Assembly: GCA_013396525.1 (NCBI GenBank)
Contig: VWYX01000621.1
Span: 124,001 to 188,000, forward strand
Length of the DNA stretch: 64,000 nt
Source of the DNA: Chaetorhynchus papuensis
Taxonomy: Eukaryota; Chordata; Aves; Passeriformes; Rhipiduridae
Direction: 5' to 3'
The translations under genes were made by a program, and so were the position numbers. The notes below the pieces were generated by a model, which worked only from the letters and a program-made list of their open reading frames with translations, did not search any database and was not told the DNA's origin. This document shows, piece by piece, positions 24,291-38,400 of the stretch. The stretch's first letter is position 1. Each line of letters starts with the position of its first letter.

Positions 24291-27200
24291 CATACCATCC
24301 TCTTGTCTTTAATACATTCAGTTCTTTGTGTACCACTGTCTGGTAATCACAAACCAATCTGTTGTATTACATGTATTTCTTTGAGAGGAAAAAAAAAAAA
24401 GGTATCTCATAATGAAGCATTTTAAAGTAGTCAGCATGACACACTTTCACTTAAATTGTAAACTCCAACCACCAGAGTAGTGGAAATGCCAACACATTTC
24501 TCACATGTCAATTCTGAGAAAGTAAAGATCCACATTCTGCTGAAAAGATCTACTGTATTTTGCTCAAAAGGAAGTGGTATATGGAAATAATCTGTGTAGA
24601 TTTTAAAAGCATTAAAACTTTGGCTTAGTTCAAGCAAGCCTTGGTTCACATCTTTTGCTGTCTTACAATGCAGTCAAACCCAGCAGCTAAGCATCATGTG
24701 AGCTCTGTGTGCTATAGAAATAGAGCTCAGAAGGAATGCTAGAACTGTGATCTGACCATTCAAATAACCATGCTAGTCATAAGAGTGTTCACAAAGCAGG
24801 TCTCGGGAATAAGAGATTATGTATGTTCTCAGTACTGATACATTTTTAAATGTATTTCCTAAAAATACAATGTATATTGAAAGCCTGAGAAAACCCCTTC
24901 TGTGTTAAAGGACACAGAACAACACAGAAGTTAAGAACCATTAAAGAAATCTCTTCTCTGACTTTCTTTGGAGTATGCCCAAGACACTGAAGCTGAGAAT
25001 GAAGATTTTTGTGCAAGCTGTACATATACTTTGGGGGTTAAAGCAATTAACCCTTTAAGGATGTGTTCCAGTCTCAGGCTTTCCTAGCCTGTACAGTGTG
25101 GAGGGAAAAAAATACCAGCATGGTTCATCTTAATTTCTGCAGGCCTAAAAAAAGGAATATTAATCATGTAGGTTCACCAGTCAGGTTACATCTAAATTCC
25201 CCATGGTAAATGAGACTAAAGAAATGCAAACTATTCTAGTGCTGTACAATCCAGATGTAGTGATAATGCCCTGCTTGTTATTACCAACATTCCACAGCAA
25301 TTAGGGAATTGTGGAAGAATCCTAAATCTATAGGAAGAAAATCAGATTGTCTCGAAGTGTGGTCCTGTCCCATCATGTGACTGAAAGTGTAGGATTAAAG
25401 GAATCGCTATCTCAGAGTTTCTTGTGCACTTTTTAGCTCATAATTGAAAGCGGGGTTTTTTTTCAACTGTCAGTTATGCAATTACAACACAGGTTCTTGC
25501 CCTCCTGTGTACCCTTCCCAGTCATGCAGGCTTTGCAGCCAAACCCTGCTCTCTGTTCTACCTGCAGAGACCTATTCCTGTCAGTCTGTCTGTGATATAC
25601 CAACAATAGGCAAAGAACAATTTGCTTAAATGTAAGAGCCACCCGTTCCCAAGTGTGGGTTCCCTTGAAAATGTGGTAAGTTTCTTGTATCTAGTCTTCT
25701 TTTTCAGATATAGCATGAAGAAAAGGCATAAGTTTGGAAGCCCTGTGTTTTCAATACATGCACAGAGGTACTTTAAAAACCACAGCTTCAGAGATTACTA
25801 CTTGATACTAAAAACCACCAAAAACTCCAATACGTCAACACGCAGGGACTGTGAACGCTCAGAAATAAAATTTTCCAGGTCCATGGTAAATCCTTATACT
25901 GGGATAAGTTAAGTGAATAAAAACTCCCCTAAAAATTCCTAATAGAAGTCATTTTCTAATTCATTCTATGATTTTTTTTTCCCCTGGTAAACTAATGGGA
26001 CATAGCAGTGAGGTTATTCTCCAGTTCTATTATCTGTCCCTGCTCCAATATTTAATCTATATCTAGGAAAGTCTTTTTGCTTCTCCATCACCCTTCCTGA
26101 CAAGGAGAAAACCTTTCTGCTTCTTCACCCCATGTAGGCACACAGGTGTAACATCCTGCACCTGTACCATCTGTAATAACTGTGTATATGGAAAAACAAC
26201 AGATAAGTTGAAACTGTCCTCTGGTGATGGCCAGGCACATCCTGAAAGAGCACTCTTCCACAGGAGGGAACCAGGCAGAGGGATAGCTGAAGGGATGCCC
26301 ACGAGTGCAGACAGAAAGGCCGGTAAGACCCTGTAACACCGTTCTAAGCTTGTACATCCCACGTCCTGAAGAGACCTGCTCTTTCAAATTCACCAGCACA
26401 GGCTTGCTTTCTTCTCCTCCAGTACTGAATGAACTGACTCAAGTTTTCAAAAACATTATCTATATATAAAAACAACCTGTGCACAAAAAGTTACTAAGAA
26501 AGCAATTTGAATTATAATAGTACCAACAAGGTAGGATCTTAGTGTTTTTTAAGCTTTTGTGTACATTAAAAAGGGACAGGTACTACACCAAAAAAAAGAA
26601 TGTGATCAAATAATAAGATTAACCTTGATAATTGACAATCTTACTTGAGGGCTTCTAAAGCCAAATAAATAGAGACACCTCCCTTTATTTCACTTCTCAC
26701 TTCATCCTCTCAGATGGGAGGTTCTGTAGGTATAATGCCCTTTTCACACAGAGGCTATTAGTACACAGTCTGGCACATTTTTTACCCTCTTCTAATTGAG
26801 ATACGTAAGTAGTGAAATACAGATTGGTGTTACTCTTAATTAAGTACCCCTCTTTCCACCCAGAGCACTTTTCTGCCAGCTTGAGGGAGCACCAAGAACT
26901 GTCAAAACAGACACCTTGAACTAGCACAGAAGTCATACGTGCTGACATGTGTAATGCAAGCAGATTGTCCCACTTTTCCACCCACTGAATTCTTGCTGCT
27001 AATCTAATTTAATACCCTCTGATTATTTCAGATGGTCACTTGGCAAGTGACAACAAAGATAAAAGGCTTGGGCATGTTGTGACGTGTACCTAGGTTTTAT
27101 CTGCCCCGTTTCCAGCACACTTGTCTTTGTGTATTTCTCTCCTCCTCTATTGCCCTTGTTACTGTTGACCTCTTGCAAACATGGTACCTCTGCTTCCCAG

Positions 27201-30200
27201 GTTTGGGAGTATTGAGACACAAAGAACCTGGCTGAATCGGAAGGCAAATACATCCTTTTGTTTTCCCTACATTTTTCAATTTATCACCTCTGTTCTCCCA
27301 TGTGTCCCTTCCCTTTTTTGCATTTGTTTTCACCACACCAATACTACCTGGTCCTCATTTTGCCTGTAGGCTTCTTGCAGCCCTTGCAAACTCATCCACC
27401 ACCCACTGGCACAGCGTTGGTCTAGAGGTGACAGAGAGGGCTGAGGGCCTCACTGGGCTGGGTAGAATCCATGGAGCAGGAGGACAGCCCTCACCTGGAC
27501 ATCTTGCAGGGTGAGCATTTGAAGATGCAAGGGGTGAAGCAAACATGGAGGATGCAGATTTGGTGCACGGTACAATATTTGTTTGTTACATGTTTGGCCA
27601 TATTCATGCATTCTGGGAACAAAGAGGCAGGATGGTGACTCCTTTGCCAAGCACAAAGAGGATGTATTTTCCCCTCATTCTTCTCCTTCACCTCAGTCTG
27701 AGGCTAAACAAAGCCATGAACAACCATGGTGAAACAACAAGGAGGACAACTGGAGCTTTTGGACATGAGATGGTTTGGAGGTTTTTGTTTAGCATTGCCA
27801 TATTTTCAGTAATATAAGAGAAGATGCACACATACACACACAAAAGAGTTCTCTTTCCAAGAGAAGTGATACAGCAAAGCTCTGACTGTAATTCAAGAAT
27901 TAAAGTTAAGTAGTGTGTGTGTGTGTGTGTGTGTGTGATAGATCTCTCAGAAGAGGATCTTCAGTGATGTTCTGTTAGAAGCGAAACAAGAAAAGCTGCA
28001 CAGACACGAGAGCGTGGGAGCAAACCAGAGCGTCTCTGCAGAATGGAGCAGTTCGTGGAAAACCGAGGGCGTTCCAAAGGGGGTGAGAGGATCAGAGTGC
28101 TTTGAATGCAAACGTGGTGGTTGTCAACCTTTTACATCCACTGTGCTTACACTCCTTACAAGGGACTCATCTGCATTCAGAAGGCACTGCCCACATGACT
28201 AACATTGTTCTTATAAAACATCTGATTTAAGTTCCATTTTACTCAGCTGGAAAAAAATAAGGAAATTGTGGGGACATCCCAAAAAGTAAGTAAGGTCCTC
28301 TAAGTGAGTGGAGAGAGTAAATCCAGTTACTATATTTTTTAACCTGAATTTCCCATGGCAAGAAAACAGACATAGTATGACTAATAAGGTTTGTATTAAA
28401 ACATAGCACTCATATGATAAAACTTTCTCTCCTTATTTAAAGACGAATAATATAGCTGTGTATCACCTTTTCTGCAAACTCTCCTGGAGCAGAGCAGAAT
28501 TCCTTAACAAAAAGGCTCAAGTGTTAAATTGTACCAACCCAAATATTTCACAAAGGTCTCGTTATACTGGAAGAATTTAACATGCTGCTGGCAATAAATA
28601 CAATAATTGCATTCAATCAGACAGAAGAATAAAGACAGGGGGCCTGAATTCTTTATCAGCACAGCTTTTACTAGCTCAAAAACATTCCCTCATTATTTGC
28701 TCCATCCCATTTTCACTTTAGGAAGTCACTAGAGGGCATCATCACCTACCCAATCCTGCCTGCAGACCAGGTCAGATCCATCATCCCTTACCCTCCAGAA
28801 GCTCTGCTGCTCTCTGTAGGAGGGCCTTCTGCAGACCTCTGAAAACTCAGATTCCAGTTACTCCCACAGCCCTAGCAGAGGGGGTCTTGCAGGGGCACCA
28901 TGAAAATGGTGTACTTTGGGTTACAGCAGAGAGGAGAATTCTTAAAAATGGCACTAGTAAACACAGCTGTCCCTCAACTGCTTGCACTTCTTTGGGGGAT
29001 TATTTGTGAAAGTACTCACCAACTTTTCCAAACAGCCCTGACCATTTGGAAAGACCAAGTGCTGAGTAGAACATGAGAAGATGAATAGCTCTGTTAGACC
29101 CAGGGCAGGAATCATCTCCTGCAGATTCATCATATATGTGTCTACTCCTAACACAGCGCTCCTAACACAACCCAGACCCCATTTTTACATAAGGACTCGT
29201 ACAGTGAATGCAAAAGTTGAAAGATCTGGGTGTTGCATGAACAACAAACATAGGGGAGAGGGTCCACTGGCCCCATTTTTTATTTATCCTTTTCTCTCTT
29301 GCTTCCTGTGCTTCCTAAAAAGTCCCAGGGGACTTTCAGGGATCATCTCCACATCTTTGAATTTTTAACCATGAGCACAACCCCCACCGTCCCAAAATCT
29401 TTAATAACATCACTACTTGAAGAGCTTTCCTGGAGGTAAAGCATGCACATACAACCTGGTAGTCAGGGAGATTTTGGTCCCTTGAATCTTACTACAGACT
29501 ACTATGTGCTACATACATACAAATTCACAGCAGGGTGAAACCCAGGTACAGGCTGCCCCTGCTTATCATCCCCATGTCCCAGTCCCACAACTCAGGCATG
29601 GTGTGGGTGTGACAGGGCCACAGGATTCGTGTTCCCCTGTCCGTGCACAGGGATGGCACAGGGAGCACCTGCTGCTCAGCTAAATGCAGGACAGGAGAGT
29701 TTTTGTCAGTGTGGGGCCCCACTGCTGGCATTTTCCAAATTAACCTCTTATGTGGGTGGAAAGCTGTAATATCTTGAGGAAGGTCTTCATCTGTCAAAGG
29801 ACTTGGAAGAAAGATCCATTTTTTCAGGAAATTATGGAGTTCAGAGAGACTGTGGACTAGTGACACGTTGTCTTATGGCATGCAAAATACACCTGTCTCA
29901 CCAGGGTCTTCCAAGAGCAGCTTTGGACCACCTCCAAAGCCTGGAGCAGTGCAAAAAGCACCTGAATTTCCAGTGTTGGAAACACCTGTTATACAAGAAA
30001 CAGATCCATAGGTCATAAAGAGTTTGTTGCATTTTGATTTTCACCTGGGGTTTTCCCTTCAAAGGGTGGGTACGTGGAGCTGTTCTATCCACGCTGACTC
30101 CCAAGTGCATAGCTCAGTTTGGAGGGAATAAATAAGGAGTAGGTGAATAAAACCCCTGCCCCACACTATGAGCCATGGTGTACACTGTGCTCTCTGGCAC

Positions 30201-31332
30201 AGTGTGCAAGAGAGCAGCTTTATCAACTCGTTTACCAAAATAGATCAAATGTCGGAAGTACAAAAGGAACTGGAGGGGACATGGACAGCTATACCTAAAA
30301 TTGTGGAGGAGCAGTACTGTAAAAGGCAAGTAAGGGAAGTAGGTAGGTAGGGATAAAAAGAGTTGGAAAACATTGGAACTACATTCCAATTAAAGAGGTA
30401 AAATATTCAGATTGAGGCACAAATGATCTCATAAGCTTCATTGTCGAAGGCTTGTAAAAAATAACACGTCCGTGGTAAAAAAATCAATAAACTGCACTCA
30501 AGTGGGGTCACAGTTTTGGGTATCAGAAACTTCAAACCTGGTTAAATGCCTCTGTGAATATTTCATGTAACTTCCTGGGATGAAAATTACCAATGTTTTC
30601 ATGGACCATCAAGAAAAAAAATTGCATTAGAGTAAAAAGCTGCTGTTGTTTCTGTATGTACTGGAAGGCAAGGGTTTTTGTGGACTTTAAAGAGTGGCTC
30701 CTACCTTTCTGTGTACAGACAATGGGAGGACATCTGGTGATTATTATTCACTAAAGCAGAGGTACAGTCTCAGTCATTCTAACAGAAACCCACCCATTCC
30801 CAGGCACACGGCGCTTACTCACAAGCCAGCATTTAGATATGCAAATAACAACATATTGTTATCAGCAGTTTGTCCAATAATATTTCCTTTGTTTCATCAA
30901 AAAGGCGTATCAGTTTTGTGCAGATGGCAGTGAATATGCAAAGAGGAATTTGAAAAAGCAAGACCAGCCAGAACAGCAGCCTCTGCCAGTCTGATTGCAG
31001 GCATCGCTGATGTCAGACGATGCATCAGAAGGTTAGGGTGCTAATGACTTGTTGATGTGTTTGACATTATGCAGCTGTCTCTGAGCAGGTATTTTCACAG
31101 TAAGTGTTGTTTTTATAGATGTTGCCTTATTACTCATGAGCTGGAAGTTTGAAGGGAAAATTTTGAAAACAAGATAAAAGCTTGAGGGGCCAGGGAAGAA
31201 GAGAGAAAGCTTCCCTGAACCCCGACATTACTTAGTCCAAAACACAGAAATGTGAAATACCATGTCCTTGGTCACAAGGCTGTTAAAAATTCAGAAATAC
31301 TGGACACTTAAACTCATCATCTCAGCTACAGT
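24291..31332. other. Intergenic stretch, no gene seen
   Basis: AT-rich unique sequence. It contains a GT microsatellite (27913-27937), a nearby CA-rich run at about 27826-27844, and overlapping short frames at 26.1-27.7 and 29.5-30.4 kb with no recognizable protein. The block at about 30.96-31.16 kb is a possible noncoding element. Confidence 0.6.
27913..27937 (+). repeat. GT dinucleotide microsatellite
   Basis: Twenty-five bases of uninterrupted gt repeat. Likely length-polymorphic. Confidence 0.98.
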
Positions 31333-31400
31333 AATAGAACCATTGAATGGTTTGGGACCTTTAAATGCCATCTAGTCCAACCCCTTGCAATGAGCAGGGA
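31333..31400 (-). mobile_element. Short CR1 LINE 3' fragment
   Basis: Read on the plus strand, accattgaatggtttgggac followed by atctagtccaacccctt and gagcaggga is the reverse complement of an avian CR1 3' end. Only about 70 bases survive. Confidence 0.85.
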
Positions 31401-33415
31401 AGAGTCATTTGTTTATATTCATGTATACATAATCAGCTGCAGTCCTTGAACAGAAGTTAAAACATATTCCAAAAAGAGGAGAGAATTTGAAGTAATTGAT
31501 CTAACTAAATTATCATCCTGAAATAATCCGGCTAGTTTATCTTCTTTGGGATTTTTTTTTGTCTGTCTTTCCTTTGGAGATTTGCAAGACAATTTTTAGA
31601 GCCTAATTAACTTTGTGCATGAAGATGAAGTCCTTTCATTTTGGAGAATTAATCACATTTAATCTGCAGACACTAGCCATTATAACAAATATGTCTGTCC
31701 ACTGTAACAGCAGGATTATGAAAAAATAAATGGAAAGTGACATTCACATTAGCCTGAGAGTGTTTTTGGCAGTCATCAACTGGCTTTTCGAGTTACTATG
31801 ACTTTAACCCATCATCACTTTTTCATTACAAGTACCCAAGCAGTGGAGTAGGTTAGGCTGCCAAGTGGCTTTTTCAGGCATTTATTATGACAGTAATGTT
31901 TATGTTTGAAGTTATCAAGCCCCTTCTGAGTGAATTGCTGTCTTAAACACAGAGTTTCATGCTGTCAGCTAGAGATCAGCTGTGTGGGGCGGCTTTGGAG
32001 TCAATGTTCCTTAGGCACAGAGGAGTGCAGAGTTGATTGCAAGCAGAGGAATCGTGAAGGCATTTTGGCCTGCATATCCAAAGGAGTTTGTTCCAGGAGT
32101 GAAGGTGCTGGAAAAAATGTTCTCACAAGGGACTTTGCATAAAACAAAAATATGTGTATCTGAATGAGAAGGCAACTGAGCAAGAATACCAATGCAGTGA
32201 AATATGTCTAAGAAAGGGAGGCAAGGGGTGAATGGAGGAAGGTGGAGGGGGGAAGGACAAGTTCTCTGTAGATAAAAGGATTAAGAACTATGGAAAATAT
32301 TTCCATAACCATGCCAAAGAAAAAGAGATACATTGTTGTATTTTGCACTTCAGCCAGAAGTGCAATCAGTGCTTTGCAGGATACATGCAGAAATATGGCT
32401 GCCTAGGAGTGTATGTGTTCTGGGGTGATTCATATCAGCTAAATAAAGGTAATTAAAGATATAAAGGACTGAAGCAGTAAAAACAGGACTGAGCTATTTA
32501 ACCAAGTGTGACAGCTTTGCATGACTGATTATTCATGAACTACTCCTAGGTAGTTAAGAAACATAAAATGTGATTCATAATCTCTAGAAAGAAAACAAGC
32601 TATTTATTAAGAAACTTAACTTCGTGCCACTCCTAAACCTAGTATAAATATTTTAATTTCCATCTATAAAATTTTTGAAAAACATGAATGACCCATTCAC
32701 CTATACACCCATTCATGTAAGGCATATATGTATACATACATCCATTTCTTAGCTGGCAGTAGCAGGTAGGCACCAATATATGCAATGCAAATACATATTC
32801 CAAAAGCATTATGCAATCAGTTATTATTTCTACCTAATTCTTACCTTGTATTTTTATGGAGATCAACTCTATCAACTGAGGAATGCTAAATCAGCAGGCC
32901 CCTACAAAAGAGAAATGATCCACCGTATTATCCTCTGATCAGGCTGAAAGCTCCACTCTTCCCAGGTATGTAATTGTGTAGTACACTAAATTATGATCAT
33001 AAAGTGTATTAAAAACTCTTAATTAACTCTTCACATGCAGTAATTTCAGCTCATTTACTCCGTTGGTTAGCTGCTAATACTGAGTGCACTGAAAGCACAT
33101 GTATATGGGGGGGTTAATGTGAGAGCCACTACAACACTATGAATTACCAGCTCAGAAAATCCCTAATTACAGCTCACAAGTTCATAATGAACCAAATGCA
33201 TCTAATTCTACAGAATGATCTGCTAACAAAAAAAGCTTACACTAATTCTTGTTTATTCATCTGGGCATCACAGCAGGATGAGAGATAAGTGCTCATTTAC
33301 ATGTCATTTGGGCTTTTTGGTTTGTTTTTGTTTGTTTGTTTTTTAATTATAATTTTTTTTATTTTCCCTGCACTTTCTGCTGCTAAGCATGACTATTTTT
33401 CCTGGTTTCTTGGGA

Positions 33416-33433
33416 TTTTTTTTTTTTTTTTTT
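33416..33433 (+). repeat. Poly(T) run of 18
   Basis: Uninterrupted T run; no retroposed sequence is recognizable on either side. Confidence 0.95.
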
Positions 33434-35456
33434 ACTCATGAGGTACAGTATATAAATATATATTATAAGAAGTCATGCCATTATAAGCATGCTTTATTAT
33501 GAGCCTGTTTTGGATTAAACATAAAACAAACACCAGGAAATTGCTATCACAGGTATTTGCCATAAAATAATGTTGCTTGACTACTGAATGCTGTAATTGG
33601 ATATTGCTACTGTTGCCAGTGCATTTGCTGTTGAACTGTTCAGGTATTATGTGCAAGGGGTTTTCCTGGAATGTCCACCTGAATCAAACAGTAAATTTCT
33701 CAGGCCAGCTTAAACATGGGTAAAATCATGGCACAGCTTCTTCAGGATCACTTTTGGAATTACTGCATTTTAGTCAGGTTTTCCTTCATCCTCTGCTACT
33801 CGTATTGAAGAAGAAAAATAAGATACTTTATATGAGCACCAAAAAAACCCAAAGAAAAGAAACCACCTAAAACCCTACCTCTAAACCTGCTTCACATTGA
33901 TTTCTACATTTGTTTTCCATCTCATTTTTTGCTTCAGTACTTCATTAATAATTAATAGTAATATTTCTAACATTCCTAGATTTGTTCTATTTTGATTACA
34001 ACTACAAAGTTTCCAGGAAAAAAACAAAGCTTGTATTAAAAAAATACTTTATGTCATATGAATATGAAAATTACTTTTCAAAATGGAGGGGCCCTTTACA
34101 AGGTTGCTGCTCTATCTGACTCCACTGCAGCCTTACTTGCTTTTCTTTGCCACCAATTAATAGTTGCAGCTAAAAGAAAAGGACAGATTTTGCAAGGAAT
34201 CTGCAATGTGATATTCAGCTTTCTCTCCATTCACTGGCTAAAGTTTTGTTTCTCCTACTATAGCCTGAGGATCAATAGTCATAATAATGGCATATATTCT
34301 CATTTTTCTCATGGAAATTTTGTGGAATTTAATGTCTAACCTTTCTGTAAAAACTTTAAAACCTCTATGCAGCTCTGCTACAGCAATATCCCTCTTTAAG
34401 AATTGTTAGGATGAATTACAACATCCTACCAGAAAAAAAAAAGTATTTATGTATGACTTGAAAATATTTTTACTGGACTTCATAGGATTTCCTCCCTTCA
34501 TCTGTCCAAGATGACTTATCCACAGAGATTAAGTGCAGTTTGGAATCTATGTCCTTGAATGTACTAACAGCTGTTAACACAGTGTAAATAAAATAAAGGC
34601 AGGTCTACTTCCAGAAAAACATGTGTAGTTATGCAAAACCTAAATTAATGTTATGCTTATAGGATTAGATGTGGAAGATACTCGAGGAAGTTGTCTATGC
34701 TGACTCTCTTTTCGTGGAGGTTTGAAACCTCTAGAGACAAACGTAGCCAATACCAAGGACAGTATCTGTGGTTTCATGTGGTACCTGTCACCGGACAACA
34801 GAACTCCCTGTGTTCTGAGCACCTGCTCTGCATTCTCCTCCAAACCTGCTTTGTTTCGAGAGATCTTTGTCATAGTAGAACAATTAGCCTCAGTGTTTTC
34901 ATACTGCAACATTGTCAGCCCAAGAGAGAAAGATACACGATGCAAATGATGACCTGAGGACTCGGGAATTTAATATGCAAAAACACCACATGCAAACTTC
35001 GGTGGGTAGAGATCCCTGAAATATGTATGAGTGCTGGGTTTAGAGCAAGGTGGAGTGATCTTGCTGGAATAAATCATTGCATAAGTGTGGAACATCCTTC
35101 TCTGACCTTCTGGATTCAGACAGCCTGGCTCTGAACATGCAGCGCTGACCCCAAAGTTACTATGTGGACAGTCAGAAATACTCTGGAAGAAAGCCAGTGG
35201 TCTGGGTTTTAGTTGGAGTCAAGGCATTTAGGCTACATGACATAAACATTTTCATTGCATGATAAAAAGTGTTCATGGCATCTAGTAAACTCATTATCCG
35301 GTTCATGTAGGTACTCACTGCTGTTATTATTCCTGTGGTTAATAGTAGCAGTGCTAATAACAGTCTGCCAGTCTTAGTAGAGATTGGGCTTTGTGGGGAA
35401 AAAAAAAAAAGGCAGAACAAGTCTCAAAGAACTGATGCTGGAAATGAAATTTCAAA

Positions 35457-35474
35457 ATTTATTTATTTATTTAT
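35457..35474 (+). repeat. ATTT tetranucleotide repeat
   Basis: About four copies of ATTT in a row. Confidence 0.9.
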
Positions 35475-38400
35475 CTGAGGGGTCATGTGTCACTGCCTCA
35501 CATTGTTTTAAGGCAGGGCAGCATAAAACAAAAGCAAAAAAGCAGCTTGTTTGTCTTTATCAGCATATGACCTGGAGAGTGTACGAAGCTGACACGCTGC
35601 CTTTTCACTGCCCCTGTTGCAGGGCAATAACAGACAGACAGGTGTGGCAGCCCATCAGGCTGCCAATCTCTTTTATCAGCCCAGCAGGAATGGGTAGAGC
35701 TCATGAATCAGAGTCCAAAGGGTGGATGTGAGAGAATTATCTTGCTGCTACCTGGAGAAATGGAGGTGGCATTTCTCCTGTAAGCAGGATCATTTAATCC
35801 ACACTGGTGCTTGCCCTCCAGAGTGTGGGGGCCTCCTTGGCCAGGAAAAAGAAGGAGCAGAATAAATTCAGCAGTGCTAGGACAAGGAGCTATCCACCTT
35901 GGCAGGGGAGAAGAACCTCAAATTCTCATCCAGGAGGCCAAACTCACAGTGCTGAAAGCTTACCAAGGGCTCAGCTAAACAGGCAGCCTTCATCTGGGGT
36001 GCCAAAGGGCCAGATGGCTTTGCCACTCCTGTTTCCCTAGGACTGCAAAGCCCTCTCAGTCTGCAGATCCTTCCACTATATCCCTGCAGGCAAACTAAAC
36101 TCTGCAGTCCCCAGGACCACTGGACTCCATCTCTCCATGCAGACTTCATGTGGGGAGCAGCCCGTCCTAAAACATGCTGGGAACTGCTGGAAAAGGGTGC
36201 CAGGGATGTTGTGAAAGTGAAATGGCACAAACAATCAAGCAAGGAGTGTTTCTTCACTGTTCAATTTAGCAGCTCAGATATAACCACAGAGGCCATGCAC
36301 ATTTAGTTCCCATCAGAGCTTCCCAGAGTTACTATGTCCAGGTGCCAGCTCTGTGCAGAATGGACCATATCCACCTCTGCTGACATCTCATTCTTTTCAG
36401 CAGAATTATAGGAATTTGGTCAGATACGAGAAACATTGCTGCCTTGAACTGTCCCAGTTCTTGAGACTTTACTGGAAATATCCATTGGGAAAGAGACAAG
36501 CCACTGTAAAATTTTTCATCTTTCTCTCCCCCAGCCTGGTCTAGATGTGCTTTCTGAAGGGCTCCAGACAAAACTTTTTGCTTTTTTATCATACTATTTT
36601 GCTTCAGCTTGAAATTAAAACCAAAAAAATCTTAAAAAAAAAAAGTTCACTTTTAGAAACAGATTAATGCATAATGCTTGAATGGGTAAAGAAAAAGGGG
36701 ATTTTTCTTTTAAGCAACTTGCCAAAATTAATTTTGCAGTGAAATTATTCTTCCCTCATTTCTATCTTTCCTTCTTCAATTGAACTTACACTGAAATAAC
36801 ACTCTTAATCCCCAAGAAGCATCAATATTTTTGCTGTAAAGCATTGCACAACTTGTGGTATGGACTAATGCCATGCATTAGCCATGAAGCAAGGTTTGAC
36901 GTAGCTAAAGAACATCAAGTACAATACCACGTTTTATCAAAACCAAACAGCAGAACAATGCACACAAGGCTCTCACAAATATACCAGACCCATCAGATTT
37001 CAATCTGATAAAGTCAATACAGAGAAGAAATATAGGGTACAGTCTGTCTTCATTAACACAGAAACAGGCACAGCAGTTCCACTCTCCCTCTTGCAGCATG
37101 CTCCTAACCCAACAGACAGGGGGACCGGCCTCTTAGGCTGAAATGCTGGGAGTTTGGAATTCAAAGACCTGTGTTTTTCCACCAGAGCTCACATTCCTCA
37201 GAAATGTCACGGAAAGGACTTGCCCTCCTGCAAGCAGACAGAACAGGCAGCATTTTGGTTTCTTGGGAGCACCTTTCTGGAGACCTTCAGCAAGGAACTG
37301 ACCTCTATGCCCATCTCTGCCTGCAGCTAAGAGGGAGGCACCCACAGTTAATCATTGAGCTGGCAGAGCCTTAACATCTGTCCTATGCCCTACTGTGGTT
37401 TCACATGTCCCCTGTAACGGGGAAGAAACATGTTGAAAACACATGTGGGGTGAACAGCAGTGAGAAGGTGGAGAGCAGGAGAGAGGCGGGCTGTGCCCTG
37501 GCCCTCGGTGTTGAATCAGGGTGGCTCAGCAGTGCCACAGCACAGCCATCCCTCTCCTTCCTGCACTGGCTGTCAGCACCAGGAGCACCCAGGACATTGT
37601 GCGTGCATCCCGAGGGCGTGCAGGAGGCAGCACAGTGGGGCAGACCCCAGCTGCTTTCACCCAGAGCGTGCAGGCCTGGCTGTGGTTGCACAGAGTGCTA
37701 CACAGGCTGGTTGCCATGGGGCTTATCCCATTTCCCAGCAAGGTTTGGCTGTTGGCCAAACATACACAATTCAAGCGCCACCACTACCTGAGCACACTAA
37801 ATGGAAGCCACCTTGGGTGCATCTGCATGCCCACCTGGCACACTCTCCTATCACATGGGTTGTCTACCTTAACAAGAGAGGTGCATAATTGTCCATGTGC
37901 CTTTCATTGCCCAGTACAGAGGCCAAAGATCTGATTGGATGTTTCAGTTTGTCTGTCAGGGTGACAGCGCCATGCAAAATTGTGCAAGCCAGTCCAAACA
38001 CCAGAAACAACATCACCCTTAAAACAGAGATCCACCTAACGATGTAAGAGACAAACCCTGCTAATTAAGGAGTTACAACAGCCCTGGGCAGCAGGTGAAA
38101 AACCACGGGGGATGGATTTCTATACAGATTTCTGCTCCACTGCGCGCTGTGCACAGGCAGTTCAGCAGAGCAGCTGTGCTAATTTTGTGGCCAGCCCGCT
38201 TCCACAAAAGCTTGCACCCAGCCTGGTTGCTCAGGATGACCCAGGGCACCCTAACACTGCACCCTGTCCTGAGTCACACCTGAGCTGAACTTGCTGGCTC
38301 TGACATGGGGGAGGCCCCAGCATGTGACAATGATTTTCTTAGAAACACAGCTCTTACTGGCATCATCATGTTCCTCGCTCATTTTTCTGCTCAGTTTTGG

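Noticed and set aside
29525..29866. 113-codon minus-strand open frame
   Set aside because: Composition is not distinctive and nothing supports transcription.
35877..36257. 126-codon minus-strand open frame
   Set aside because: No recognizable family, and no promoter, splice or poly(A) context.
37405..37934. Three overlapping plus-strand open frames of 128-142 codons
   Set aside because: All three phases are open because the stretch is GC-rich and stop-poor; none resembles a protein, and a minus-strand frame is open too.
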